A stretch of 64,000 bases of DNA from a virus. The position numbers were made by a program, and so were the translations under genes. Positions within the stretch are counted from its first letter, which is position 1. Every line of letters begins with the position of its first letter. Below, piece by piece: positions 15,600 through 23,199 of this stretch. The stretch covers positions 96,938-160,937 of the IMG/VR virus record IMGVR_UViG_3300042897_000994; one strand, given 5' to 3'. Below the pieces are notes generated by a model. The model searched no databases and had not been told where the DNA came from. It saw only the letters and a list, made by a program, of their open reading frames with translations.

Positions 15600-16157
15600 A
15601 TGGCGACTATTGCTTCACTTTTAAAATCTGCAACCGGATGTGCTGCACCTTCAATGTGCGGAAAATACGGAGCGTTTGTAGATTGCATAGTGGACATAGT
15701 GCAGGGAGAATCTCCCTGCTTTTCTATTCAAATTTACGACGCAAATCTAGAAAGAGCTAATTTAGCAAACTTTGATCTAATTCAAGTTGTTGTAACTGAT
15801 ATTGGTGGAAATACAGTAGGGATTTTTTCAGATCCTAGATTGATAGGATCTGAATTAGATCAGCCCCTCACTGTAGATGATGTAGATGGAATCTTAAGTT
15901 TTTGTATTCCTGGGAGTTTAACTCTGTATGCAATGACTGGTAAATTATTAGCAGACATTAGGTTAACTTCACTAGATTCTGCTGGGAATTCTGATAATGT
16001 TTACATCACATGTCTTTGGATTGGAAACATTAAAGCTACTAGATTTAATAATATGTCTTCTAGTACTTCCTCTGGATCATCTGGTTCTGCTGGAACTAGT
16101 GGAATAGCTCCTGATTATCACGGAACAAGTGGTAATACCATAACAATACCAACATAA
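15600..16157 (+). CDS. Probable virion/fibre-associated structural protein
   Basis: 185 residues, beta-rich (FSIQIYDANLERANL, VVVTDIGGNTVGIF, LLADIRLTSLDSAGN) resembling baseplate or fibre-adaptor domains, ending in a short Ser/Gly/Thr linker (SSTSSGSSGSAGTSG) like the long repeats in the next gene. It directly precedes the collagen-like fibre gene, suggesting the same virion assembly. The family is not identified. Confidence 0.55.
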   Translation: MATIASLLKSATGCAAPSMCGKYGAFVDCIVDIVQGESPCFSIQIYDANLERANLANFDLIQVVVTDIGGNTVGIFSDPRLIGSELDQPLTVDDVDGILSFCIPGSLTLYAMTGKLLADIRLTSLDSAGNSDNVYITCLWIGNIKATRFNNMSSSTSSGSSGSAGTSGIAPDYHGTSGNTITIPT

Positions 16158-16165
16158 GAAGAAAC

Positions 16166-17230
16166 ATGCCATATTCTGATATTTCGCTTATTACTGATTC
16201 ATATCTTTTATTTCAACCGCTTGATTTCATACAGTTGTCACATGATGAAAACAATTATATCATCGGAAGAGTTGTCAGCTATAATCCAAATACCGGAAAT
16301 CTTGTTTTTACTCCTATTCAGGTAAATGGATCGGGTACTTATAGTTCATGGACTGTAGCTCTGTCTGGTTCGCCAGGTTTGTCCGGTTCTTCTGGTCTTA
16401 GTGGTAGTTCAGGAACATCTGGTTCTTCAGGAACTTCAGGTTCTTCTGGTTCTTCAGGAACTTCAGGTTCTTCAGGATCTAGTGGTAGTTCAGGAACATC
16501 TGGTTCTTCAGGAACTTCAGGTTCTTCTGGTTCTTCAGGAACTTCAGGTTCTTCAGGATCTAGTGGAACTTCAGGTTCTTCGGGATCTTCAGGAACTTCA
16601 GGTTCTTCTGGTTCTTCAGGAACTTCAGGTTCTTCAGGATCTAGTGGAACTTCAGGTTCTTCGGGATCTTCCGGGACATCTGGTTCTTCAGGATCTAGTG
16701 GTTCATCAGGTTCATCAGGAACTAGCGGTACAGATGGTTCTAGCGGTTCTTCAGGAACAAGCGGTTCATCAGGTAGTTCAGGAAGCTCGGGTTCAAGTGG
16801 TTCTTCAGGTTCTTCAGGTTCATCTGGATCTTCAGGATCTTCAGGATCGTCTGGGACAAGTGGTACATCATTCAGTTCTCCATATTCAGGAAACATACAG
16901 ATCAACGGACAAGCTTGGGTAACGGCTGATGCTAACGGTAACACCTCGGCAAGCACCACTGTCAATTGGAATGATAGTAATATACAGACATTTACATTAA
17001 ACGCAGCAACTACAACATTTACTTTCAGTAACCCAAATGCTGGTGCCACATATATTCTTATTATAAGACAAAACGCAGAAGGATCTTATACGATTACATG
17101 GCCTGTAACCGTGGCTTGGGCTGGTGCATCTACGCCTACTATGACAGCAACAGCCAGCAGATACGATGTTTACACTTTTGTTTATGATGGATCTAAGTAC
17201 TTTGGATCATATGTACAAAACTTTACATAA
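16166..17230 (+). CDS. Collagen-like fibre protein with Gly-Ser/Thr-Ser repeats
   Basis: 354 residues. Residues 1-66 form a beta-rich head (VVSYNPNTGNLVFTPIQV), residues about 68-234 are an uninterrupted G-x-y array dominated by GSS, GTS and GLS triplets, and residues 235-354 are a beta-rich tip (NIQTFTLNAATTTFTFSNP ... YDVYTFVYDGSKYFGSYV). G-x-y arrays in phages form trimeric fibre shafts; this one has almost no proline and only Ser/Thr side chains, making it a dense potential O-glycan acceptor. It is followed by a LamG-like protein. Confidence 0.8.
   Translation: MPYSDISLITDSYLLFQPLDFIQLSHDENNYIIGRVVSYNPNTGNLVFTPIQVNGSGTYSSWTVALSGSPGLSGSSGLSGSSGTSGSSGTSGSSGSSGTSGSSGSSGSSGTSGSSGTSGSSGSSGTSGSSGSSGTSGSSGSSGTSGSSGSSGTSGSSGSSGTSGSSGSSGTSGSSGSSGSSGSSGTSGTDGSSGSSGTSGSSGSSGSSGSSGSSGSSGSSGSSGSSGSSGTSGTSFSSPYSGNIQINGQAWVTADANGNTSASTTVNWNDSNIQTFTLNAATTTFTFSNPNAGATYILIIRQNAEGSYTITWPVTVAWAGASTPTMTATASRYDVYTFVYDGSKYFGSYVQNFT
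16367..16868 (+). repeat. Collagen-like coding repeat array (9-base GGTTCTTCA-type units)
   Basis: About 500 bases of in-frame 9-base units such as GGTTCTTCA and GGAACTTCA, with larger blocks of 45-100 bases repeated nearly verbatim (for example around 16410-16480 and 16490-16560). Recombination or slippage in multiples of 9 bases would change shaft length without a frameshift. Confidence 0.9.
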
Positions 17231-19230
17231 TGATAGTATTTCCATTTTCATTTATTAAGTCGATTTCAAATCTAGATGAAGGGCTTATTATTCATTTAGA
17301 TGCAAATGATCCTTCAAGTTATCCTGGTACTGGTACAGCAGTATTTGACTTGGCTGGCCCATACGATCACACTTTAACCGGTGCAACTTACACAGTTCTT
17401 AATGGCATAAGGTGTTTTGATTGCACAACAGGAACTAAAAGAGTTGTTGTGGATGGAACTGGTCCTACTTTACCAACTTCGGGATACACCTATATTACTT
17501 GGGCGAGATTGGAAGCTAATCCATCAGCATTCAGAACATTACTTTACACCAATTCACCTAGATACACACCAATCACAATTCTCGATGGAACTGATACTCT
17601 AGGTTATTGGGACAGTGCATTTAGAAGCTCTGGTTACAACACTGCATCTTCAGTCGGGGTTTGGGTTCAATATGCGATAGTCGGAGATAGTTCATCTCAA
17701 ACATTTTACATAAACGGATTACAAGTTGGAAGTTCAATCTCTTATGGAGCAGGGGGAACTGCACATTTCGGATGGGGAAATAATCATAATGTAACCCAAC
17801 CTTGGGGTTATGTTGCAAACTTGTACTTATACAATAGAAAATTATCCTTTCCTGAGATCGTAGAACAATATAACACACTTTCTCCAGCCTTTAATCTGGT
17901 TCTGGATTATAACACATTTAATACATCATCATATAGTGGTAGTGGAACAACTATCAATGATTTAAGTGGTAATAGTAGGAATGGAACAATCACAGGTTCT
18001 CCAACCTGGACTAGTAATTATTTTACTTTTAGTGATGATTATGTAACAACACCAAATTTAAGTTCAGTAATAACAGCACTTAACGAAGTTCATTCAGTAG
18101 AGGTATGGGTATATCCGACTAATAATGGAGTACTGGTTCAATATAATGGTACTCCGACTCCAAATAATACGGGATACCACGCTTCCGCAATAGAAATAGT
18201 TGGTGGTAATTTAGAAGTTGGACTTTGGGATGGAACTGTATTAGCTTCAACCGGCAACATAGGTGCAGTTTCATTTAATGAATGGCATCAAATAGTTTTA
18301 ACCTACAACGGTTCAGTATGTAGGGGATACCTTGATGGGGTATTTAAGGGTTCGGTGAATGTAGCATGGGATTCACCTATGGATTATTCTCTACCATTTT
18401 ATATGAACTTTGGTCCCCAAGATTCTACAAATCAGGGTGACGGAAGTTATTTTGATGGTAGATTTGGTATAATGCGAGTATATAATACCGCTTTAACCGA
18501 CGCACAGGTATTATCTAATTATAATTCTACCGTACCAACTATCGTTAATATAACCACCAATGGTTTGGTATTATATTACGACCCATCAAGTGCATCATCA
18601 TATCCAGGCAGTGGTACAACTATTACTGATTTAAGTGGTAACGGTAGAAATGGAACGATGTCAAATATAACATATACATCCCCTTACTTTGTATACAATG
18701 GTTCTTCGTCTCAAGTTAGTATTGCTGACAATGCATTATTAGAACCGGGGAGTGGGGATTGGACAATGGAAGTATGGGTTAACCAATCTGTTTCAGGTAA
18801 CGATGTTGTATTAGGAAAGTTCGATCCAGGCGGACTCGCAGTAGATGTGAGTTATAGTATAAGAACAACCAATACAACCTATTATGCTCAAATAGGTTCG
18901 GGCTCTGGATCAGGCTCAACACTATTCGTAAACAGTACAAATTATGTAGGAACTATTGGTTCTTGGTCCCAAATAGTTTATGTATTTACAAATGTTGCTG
19001 CTAATACACTTCAAACATTTGTCAACGGTTCAAGCATAGGTACTGTAAGTCACAGTTTACCAAGTATATTAAACACTTCTGCTAATTTATACATCGGTTC
19101 ATATAATAATGGTGAATCTCTACAATACTTTGACGGTAAAATTGGAATAACCCGCTTATACAATAGAGCATTAACTGCATCGGAAGTTTTGGATAATTAC
19201 AATGCAGATAGATCTAAGTATAGTTTATAA
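17230..19230 (+). CDS. Triple LamG/concanavalin-like fibre or adhesin protein
   Basis: 666 residues made of three similar jelly-roll domains (about 1-217, 218-435, 436-666). Each starts with a version of LVLYYDPSSASSYPGSGTTI-DLSGN-GRNGT and ends with DG-GI-RLYNRALT-EVL-NYN, the hallmark of LamG/concanavalin-A-like lectin domains. It probably binds host glycans as a tail-fibre tip. There is no signal peptide and no catalytic acid cluster, so binding is more likely than hydrolysis. The start overlaps the collagen-like gene stop (TAATG). Gly codons favour GGT more than in metabolic neighbours. Confidence 0.8.
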   Translation: MIVFPFSFIKSISNLDEGLIIHLDANDPSSYPGTGTAVFDLAGPYDHTLTGATYTVLNGIRCFDCTTGTKRVVVDGTGPTLPTSGYTYITWARLEANPSAFRTLLYTNSPRYTPITILDGTDTLGYWDSAFRSSGYNTASSVGVWVQYAIVGDSSSQTFYINGLQVGSSISYGAGGTAHFGWGNNHNVTQPWGYVANLYLYNRKLSFPEIVEQYNTLSPAFNLVLDYNTFNTSSYSGSGTTINDLSGNSRNGTITGSPTWTSNYFTFSDDYVTTPNLSSVITALNEVHSVEVWVYPTNNGVLVQYNGTPTPNNTGYHASAIEIVGGNLEVGLWDGTVLASTGNIGAVSFNEWHQIVLTYNGSVCRGYLDGVFKGSVNVAWDSPMDYSLPFYMNFGPQDSTNQGDGSYFDGRFGIMRVYNTALTDAQVLSNYNSTVPTIVNITTNGLVLYYDPSSASSYPGSGTTITDLSGNGRNGTMSNITYTSPYFVYNGSSSQVSIADNALLEPGSGDWTMEVWVNQSVSGNDVVLGKFDPGGLAVDVSYSIRTTNTTYYAQIGSGSGSGSTLFVNSTNYVGTIGSWSQIVYVFTNVAANTLQTFVNGSSIGTVSHSLPSILNTSANLYIGSYNNGESLQYFDGKIGITRLYNRALTASEVLDNYNADRSKYSL

Positions 19231-19252
19231 ATGTAACTATAAATGGCTTTAG

Positions 19253-19262
19253 GATATATAAT
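19253..19262 (+). promoter_or_regulatory. Late-promoter-like box, variant GATATATAAT
   Basis: Differs from GATAWATAAA only at the last base and sits 13 bases before ATG 19276, whose product has a capsid-targeting-like start. Confidence 0.4.
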
Positions 19263-19275
19263 TGAAATATAGTTG

Positions 19276-19659
19276 ATGAAACATATTATGTTATTCGAAG
19301 AATTCATCGGAGAAGCTGGACGCTATCCGTATGTGGATCCAGAAGAAGGTACTGGTAAAAAACCTGAAGGATCCGGTCGTAGACTATACACAGATGAAAA
19401 TCCAGATGATACAGTACCTGTAAAATTTAGAACAAAGGAAGATATAGTAGATACTCTTAACAGAGAAGACTTTAAGTCTAAACCTCATGTTAGACAGTCT
19501 CAAATAATTAATCTCATTCATCAAAGAACTCGAGCTGCTCATAAACACGCTAAAGATCCAAAAGTTATTAAAAGACTTGGAAGAGCTCTAGAATATATTG
19601 AAAAAGTTAAAGAGGAGTCAAAGAAGAAAACAATAGAATTAAACAAAGATAAAAAATGA
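19276..19659 (+). CDS. Hypothetical capsid-targeted protein
   Basis: 127 residues from ATG 19276 (a TTG at 19273 is less likely). MKHIMLFEEFIGEAG is the clearest match in the window to the T4 internal-protein targeting peptide, with cleavage expected after IGE. The rest is basic and helical (LIHQRTRAAHKHAKDPKVIKR, then EYIEKVKEESKKK), as expected for a DNA-associated internal head protein. Identity unknown. Confidence 0.65.
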   Translation: MKHIMLFEEFIGEAGRYPYVDPEEGTGKKPEGSGRRLYTDENPDDTVPVKFRTKEDIVDTLNREDFKSKPHVRQSQIINLIHQRTRAAHKHAKDPKVIKRLGRALEYIEKVKEESKKKTIELNKDKK

Positions 19660-20579
19660 AAAAAGAAAAAATAGTAAGAGGATCAGTAATCTCAACCTTT
19701 GTGATCCTTTATTTGATGGTTTCGATTATTTCGACTATTCACGTAATAGACTTTTTCGAACTTTCAAACCCGTATTGGCTAGCAGTCACTTTGGCTATTG
19801 CCTTTGAAGTTGGAGCTGCTGCTTCATTAGCTTCTTTGGTTATTTTAGATAAAATGAATAGAGGCTTGGTTTGGACTCTATTCAGCGCAATCACTCTGAT
19901 GCAAATGCAGGGTAATATGTACTACGCATTTACTAATCTTCAGGATTTTACTTCATGGTCAGAACTTTTTGGATTAATAGAAGAAGAAGTAATCTTTCAA
20001 AAGAGAATCATTGCTGCAGTGTCAGGAGCAATATTACCTCTTGTTGCATTAGGATTTATCAAATCCCTGGTAGATTATATCAAGCCAGAGTCTGAGAAAG
20101 AAAAACTAATAGAAGAGGAAGAGAAAGAAGTAAAAGAAGAAATTTTAGGATCAGAAGAATATCTTTTTAATTTACAAAAAAATGAGATAAAGGAAGAACC
20201 GAAAAAGGAATCCTTCGAAGATTATTTAGTAGATATCCCACTTAAGTACGCAGAATCATATTCAGAACCTTCAATAGAAGAAAATGTAGAAGATATGAGA
20301 AAGGTAGTAGAAGCATATGATGATTTAGAAGAAGAAATCAAAGAATGGGAAGAAGCTTCATTAACAGACTTTAACGAAGATGTCGAATGGGACGAATCAC
20401 ACGCTTTAGATCAAGTCCTAAACGATATTGCAGAAGAAGTTGAAGAAGAAGTTGAAGAAGAAGTTGGAGAGATTGAAGTTACTGAAGAACCGGAAGTTGT
20501 AGTCTCAGAAGAAAATGATTTCTCAGAATCTATTCAAACGGAAGAAGAAAACGAAAACGCCGAAGAAAAAAAAAGTTGA
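19656..20579 (+). CDS. Multi-pass membrane protein with long acidic cytoplasmic tail
   Basis: 307 residues. About four transmembrane helices (residues 8-30, 38-62, 68-92, 121-145), then a 150-residue tail very rich in Glu with repeats such as EEVEEEVEEEVGEIEV. No family recognised. The tail ends in an A9 run (20566-20574), beside which a basic protein is encoded in another frame from 20515. It is coupled to the capsid-targeted gene by a 4-base overlap. Confidence 0.65.
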   Translation: MKKEKIVRGSVISTFVILYLMVSIISTIHVIDFFELSNPYWLAVTLAIAFEVGAAASLASLVILDKMNRGLVWTLFSAITLMQMQGNMYYAFTNLQDFTSWSELFGLIEEEVIFQKRIIAAVSGAILPLVALGFIKSLVDYIKPESEKEKLIEEEEKEVKEEILGSEEYLFNLQKNEIKEEPKKESFEDYLVDIPLKYAESYSEPSIEENVEDMRKVVEAYDDLEEEIKEWEEASLTDFNEDVEWDESHALDQVLNDIAEEVEEEVEEEVGEIEVTEEPEVVVSEENDFSESIQTEEENENAEEKKS

Positions 20580-20679
20580 TAGATCAAATACGAAAGAGAT
20601 ATTCAACCCCTTCGACAATAACGGAGGATTCTTCAGAAGATTCGACCACAAGACAGCGAGGTGGATCGATGTCAAATAG
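20515..20679 (+). CDS. Small basic protein overlapping the acidic membrane protein gene
   Basis: 54 residues in the frame +1 to its neighbour, ATG at 20515, TAG at 20677-20679. The first third is Lys/Arg-rich (NLFKRKKKTKTPKKKKVD) and overlaps the end of the upstream gene; the rest (EIFNPFDNNGGFFRRFDHKT, ending ARWIDVK) looks like a folded or conserved peptide, unlike random sequence. It explains otherwise empty DNA. It may bind nucleic acid. Alternatively it could be reached by ribosomal slippage on the A9 run. Confidence 0.5.
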   Translation: MISQNLFKRKKKTKTPKKKKVDRSNTKEIFNPFDNNGGFFRRFDHKTARWIDVK

Positions 20680-20725
20680 AACAAGAACTAATAAGTTCGT
20701 AGTTGGTAGTAGAAAAAGAAGATAA
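20669..20725 (+). other. Tiny basic ORF, 18 residues
   Basis: MSNRTRTNKFVVGSRKRR, starting inside the end of the 54-residue gene and stopping at 20725 inside a hairpin. The same frame is open back to the TTG at 20576 beside the A9 run, so it could also be the end of a -1 frameshift product of the upstream membrane protein. Coding status is uncertain. Confidence 0.25.
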
Positions 20726-20739
20726 TGACATTTTGTCAT
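20725..20739 (+). other. Hairpin ATGACA-TTT-TGTCAT
   Basis: A 6-bp perfect stem with a TTT loop, sharing the core GACATTTTGTC with the terminator 40 bases downstream. It has no U-run; it may be an attenuator or a duplicated half of the terminator. Confidence 0.4.
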
Positions 20740-20762
20740 AAAGTTTATTAGAAAAAATTATA

Positions 20763-20790
20763 AAATGAGACATTTTGTCTCATTTTTCTT
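20763..20790 (+). terminator. Intrinsic terminator before Hsp20
   Basis: AAATGAGACA (20763-20772), loop TTT, TGTCTCATTT (20776-20785), then a T-rich tract. The stem is 10 perfect base pairs. It separates the 19-20.7 kb operon from the Hsp20 operon. Confidence 0.75.
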
Positions 20791-20838
20791 TTTGGCATAC
20801 TTTTTGAGATATTTAATAAACAAATCAAAATAAAAAAA

Positions 20839-20844
20839 TATAAG
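20839..20844 (+). promoter_or_regulatory. TATAAG box 5 nt before Hsp20
   Basis: TATAAG, five bases, ATG 20850, placed 48 bases after the terminator, so a new transcript very likely begins in this gap. It matches the TATAAN-N4/5-ATG layout. Confidence 0.4.
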
Positions 20845-20849
20845 AAAAT

Positions 20850-21221
20850 ATGTTTTACAATCCAATTAACTTAAGAGAAATGTTTGATCTTTTAGATCGC
20901 GGCCCTCTATGGAAAACTTCTTCAATTACCAAAACTAGAAATTGGGGGATAGAGGCCAGAGAAGTCGAAAACGGATTTGAAGTTGAAATGGCTCTTCCCG
21001 GATATGAAAAAGATGAAATTCATATAGATGCAGAGTCCACAGTCGTAAATGTTTACACCGAAAGGGCTAATAAATGGGGAGAAAAATTTTCACAAAGAAT
21101 TGCAGTTCCTGACCATTGTGAAATTAAAAACATTTCCGCAGAATACAAAAATGGAATTTTAACAATCTTATTTCCTGCCAAAGAAGAAAGAAACGAAAAG
21201 ATTTCTATTCAAATAAAATAA
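20850..21221 (+). CDS. Small heat shock protein, Hsp20/alpha-crystallin
   Basis: 123 residues. The alpha-crystallin domain runs from about 30 to 118: WGIEAREVENGFEVEMALPG, EIHIDAESTVVNVYTER, SQRIAVPD, AEYKNGILTILFPA with the conserved GIL strand, and a C-terminal IQIK resembling the I-x-I anchor. It is an ATP-independent holdase. Hsp20 is common in T4-like phages and is thought to aid folding of virion proteins late in infection. Confidence 0.9.
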   Translation: MFYNPINLREMFDLLDRGPLWKTSSITKTRNWGIEAREVENGFEVEMALPGYEKDEIHIDAESTVVNVYTERANKWGEKFSQRIAVPDHCEIKNISAEYKNGILTILFPAKEERNEKISIQIK

Positions 21222-21240
21222 ACAAAAAAGCATTTTCTTA

Positions 21241-21246
21241 TATAAA
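21241..21246 (+). promoter_or_regulatory. TATAAA box 4 nt before a small gene
   Basis: TATAAA, four bases, ATG 21251, in a 29-base gap after Hsp20. Confidence 0.35.
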
Positions 21247-21250
21247 AACT

Positions 21251-21487
21251 ATGGAAAAACAATTAGAAATGAACGCATCTAGAGCAATAAGCGTCTTGAT
21301 TCAGGGCGTAGAAATTGCTCAGAAACAGGGTGCATACACTTTAGATGATGCAGAATTGCTGGCTAAAGCTGTTAAATTTTTCAAAAACGCGGCTAAAGTA
21401 ACCTCTGCAGAATCTGAAGAAAAAGCACCAGAAACACCGTCTGAAGAATCCTCAACCCCAACTAGAACAAGAAGCAAAGCAAAATGA
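21251..21487 (+). CDS. Small hypothetical helical protein
   Basis: 78 residues: amphipathic helices (SRAISVLIQGVEIAQKQG, DAELLAKAVKFFKNAAK) then a Ser/Pro/Glu-rich disordered tail ending RTRSKAK. No family recognised. It is coupled by ATGA to the next gene, and both may form one complex. Confidence 0.6.
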   Translation: MEKQLEMNASRAISVLIQGVEIAQKQGAYTLDDAELLAKAVKFFKNAAKVTSAESEEKAPETPSEESSTPTRTRSKAK

Positions 21488-22035
21488 TACAAGTAAGTAA
21501 TAAAAACCCAAAAGAAATGACTGCTCAAGAAATTGAAGCAGAAATCAAAGAACTTTCCGATATCTCTGGAAAGATTTTAATTGAAAATAGAGATAGAACA
21601 TACCCTATCAATGTAGCAGATTCTAAGGGATTGAATACAATGATTAAGCATGTCGAAAAAGCTAAATGGTCTCACACCGAAGCAGCGGCTCTTATAGCTC
21701 TAGTAATGGATCTTAGAGATCAAAAAGCTAAACTAGATGAGAATGGAAACATTCATTTGAGAACCGCTAATATTTCCAGTTTATATCAAACTATGCTGAA
21801 ATATACAGGTCAAGGTTTCTATGAGGCTAAAGAACATATTCAAATTTTAGCTACTGTAGGCGAAAGCATTTCAAATGCAATGGAAATTGTTGCTAAAGAT
21901 AATAATACTCTTAGAGAAATTCACACTCGTCTAAGCGTATTAGATGATGAAATGCAGTTACATACTGCAGCACCTCAATCAGAAATTTCACAAGAAACTC
22001 AAATTGAAGCTGAAGCTGAAGTAGTTAGTGAGTAA
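21484..22035 (+). CDS. Hypothetical alpha-helical protein
   Basis: 183 residues, largely helical (TAQEIEAEIKELSDISGK, HTEAAALIALVMDLRDQ, AKEHIQILATVGESISNAM) with an acidic tail. No family recognised. It is the last gene before a strong terminator. Confidence 0.6.
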   Translation: MIQVSNKNPKEMTAQEIEAEIKELSDISGKILIENRDRTYPINVADSKGLNTMIKHVEKAKWSHTEAAALIALVMDLRDQKAKLDENGNIHLRTANISSLYQTMLKYTGQGFYEAKEHIQILATVGESISNAMEIVAKDNNTLREIHTRLSVLDDEMQLHTAAPQSEISQETQIEAEAEVVSE

Positions 22036-22051
22036 TTTGATTTTCCATACT

Positions 22052-22078
22052 AAAGCGGGCTTTGGCCCGCTTTTTTTT
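22052..22078 (+). terminator. Strong intrinsic terminator
   Basis: AAAGCGGGC, loop TTTG, GCCCGCTTT, followed by a run of T. The GC-rich 9-bp stem stands out in AT-rich DNA. It ends the Hsp20 operon. Confidence 0.9.
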
Positions 22079-22089
22079 GCTCTCGGAAA

Positions 22090-22099
22090 GATAAATAAA
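22090..22099 (+). promoter_or_regulatory. Late-promoter-like box GATAAATAAA
   Basis: Exact GATAWATAAA match placed 11 bases after the terminator and 14 bases before GTG 22114, so it is well placed to start a new transcript. Confidence 0.5.
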
Positions 22100-22113
22100 A
22101 AAACAAATCGGGT

Positions 22114-22725
22114 GTGGATATATCATCTTCAGTAACTGAAATACTTATAGCTTTTATTTCTGGTATTTTTGGTCCAATTGCGATCATGTATGCTAAAAAG
22201 AGATTTGAAAGCAAAAAACAAGATTTATTAACAGAGGCCTTTGAGTTTGGTGCTGTAGTAGATCAAGAAGTTGACGATTTACTTTTTGGTTTAGATCTTG
22301 ATAGAGTTTGGATTGCTCAATTTCACAATGGAGGACACTTTTATCCTACTGGAAAAAGCATCCAAAAATTTAGTATTTTTTATGAAACTGTGCATGACGG
22401 TATTCAAAAGATTACTCCACAGTTTCAAAACATTCCATGTTCTCTCTTTGCTAAAAGCTTTTCAGAAATAATAGCGAATGATGAACTTTTAGTTCAAAAT
22501 TTTAATGTTGACGAGAGAACCTACGGATTAAAAAACGTAGCAGATACAACAGGATGCAAATCTATTGTTATGGTTCCTCTAAAAACACATAACGGTAAAA
22601 TTTTCGGTTGTCTCGGTGTTGAAAGAGTGAGAAGAATCGGATTTGAAGATGAAGATTTAACTACAGTTAGAGAATCAGCTGCTTTTCTATCTGGATTGCT
22701 ATTTCAACATTTAAAAAATTCTTAA
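22114..22725 (+). CDS. Membrane-anchored GAF-like domain protein
   Basis: 203 residues, GTG start. One N-terminal transmembrane helix (EILIAFISGIFGPIAIMYA, residues 8-26), a short linker, then an alpha/beta domain (LDRVWIAQFHNGGHFYPTGK ... CKSIVMVPLKTHNGKIFGCL ... TVRESAAFLSGLLF) resembling GAF sensor domains. No output domain is present. A late-type box lies upstream. It may sense a small ligand at the host membrane; the ligand is unknown. Confidence 0.6.
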   Translation: MDISSSVTEILIAFISGIFGPIAIMYAKKRFESKKQDLLTEAFEFGAVVDQEVDDLLFGLDLDRVWIAQFHNGGHFYPTGKSIQKFSIFYETVHDGIQKITPQFQNIPCSLFAKSFSEIIANDELLVQNFNVDERTYGLKNVADTTGCKSIVMVPLKTHNGKIFGCLGVERVRRIGFEDEDLTTVRESAAFLSGLLFQHLKNS

Positions 22726-22752
22726 AAATGGAAGGCGACAGTCATAAACGGA

Positions 22753-22947
22753 ATGAACAAGAAAGTAGCAACCCTGTGTCTTATATTAGCCACCTTTTTC
22801 AACCCTTTGGGCTTCGATGCCCTATTCGCGTTGACAACGAAGTGGACAGGGTCCTATTGGGTTACGGACTTAATTTTTTACCTTCTTTCGGGATTATTTT
22901 TTGGCTTATATTTCTTATTTTCTAAACTAAACAAAAAAGAAAGATAA
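22753..22947 (+). CDS. Small two-helix membrane protein
   Basis: 64 residues: KVATLCLILATFFNPLGFDA and DLIFYLLSGLFFGLYFLF form two transmembrane helices separated by a short loop (TKWTGSYW), ending in basic KLNKKER. Preferred over the overlapping frame at 22728, whose product has no comparable pattern. Function unknown; such proteins in phages can affect lysis or exclusion. Confidence 0.6.
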   Translation: MNKKVATLCLILATFFNPLGFDALFALTTKWTGSYWVTDLIFYLLSGLFFGLYFLFSKLNKKER

Positions 22948-22956
22948 AATAGGTAT

Positions 22957-23199
22957 ATGGGTTTCAATAAAAGATATATCTCAAGAGAATCTCTTAAAAT
23001 TGTTTATAAAGAAAAAGGAGCAGAAGGAATTGAATGTTATTTAACTAAACCTGATGCCCTAATTATTGACAGCGACTGCAAGATCAATCTATGTTCAATA
23101 GCCGAAACTATTGAAAGTATTAAAGATTGGATATCGGAAGAACAAGAACAAGAACAACAATTAGAAAAAAATATTAATGTCGTAAATCATGGCGGTTAA
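22957..23199 (+). CDS. Small hypothetical protein
   Basis: 80 residues with an alpha/beta core (SLKIVYKEKGAEGIECYLTK, IIDSDCKINLC) and a Glu/Gln-rich tail. No family recognised. It overlaps the PhoH gene by 11 bases, suggesting coupling. Confidence 0.55.
   Translation: MGFNKRYISRESLKIVYKEKGAEGIECYLTKPDALIIDSDCKINLCSIAETIESIKDWISEEQEQEQQLEKNINVVNHGG

Noticed and set aside
16367-16868. CRISPR-like array
   Set aside because: Repeats are in-frame 9-base coding units without spacers.
16401-16922. Plus-strand frame of LQELQVLLVLQ-type residues
   Set aside because: Shadow of the collagen repeat in another frame; no start signal or fold.
16339-17049. Long minus-strand frame in the collagen-like region
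   Set aside because: It is only the complement of GGT-TCT-TCA repeats, reading as PEEPEVPE-like low complexity, and no other gene is on the minus strand.
22728-22925. 65-codon frame overlapping the small two-helix membrane gene
   Set aside because: The overlapping frame from 22753 has a clear two-helix pattern; this one has no coherent structure in its first 45 residues.
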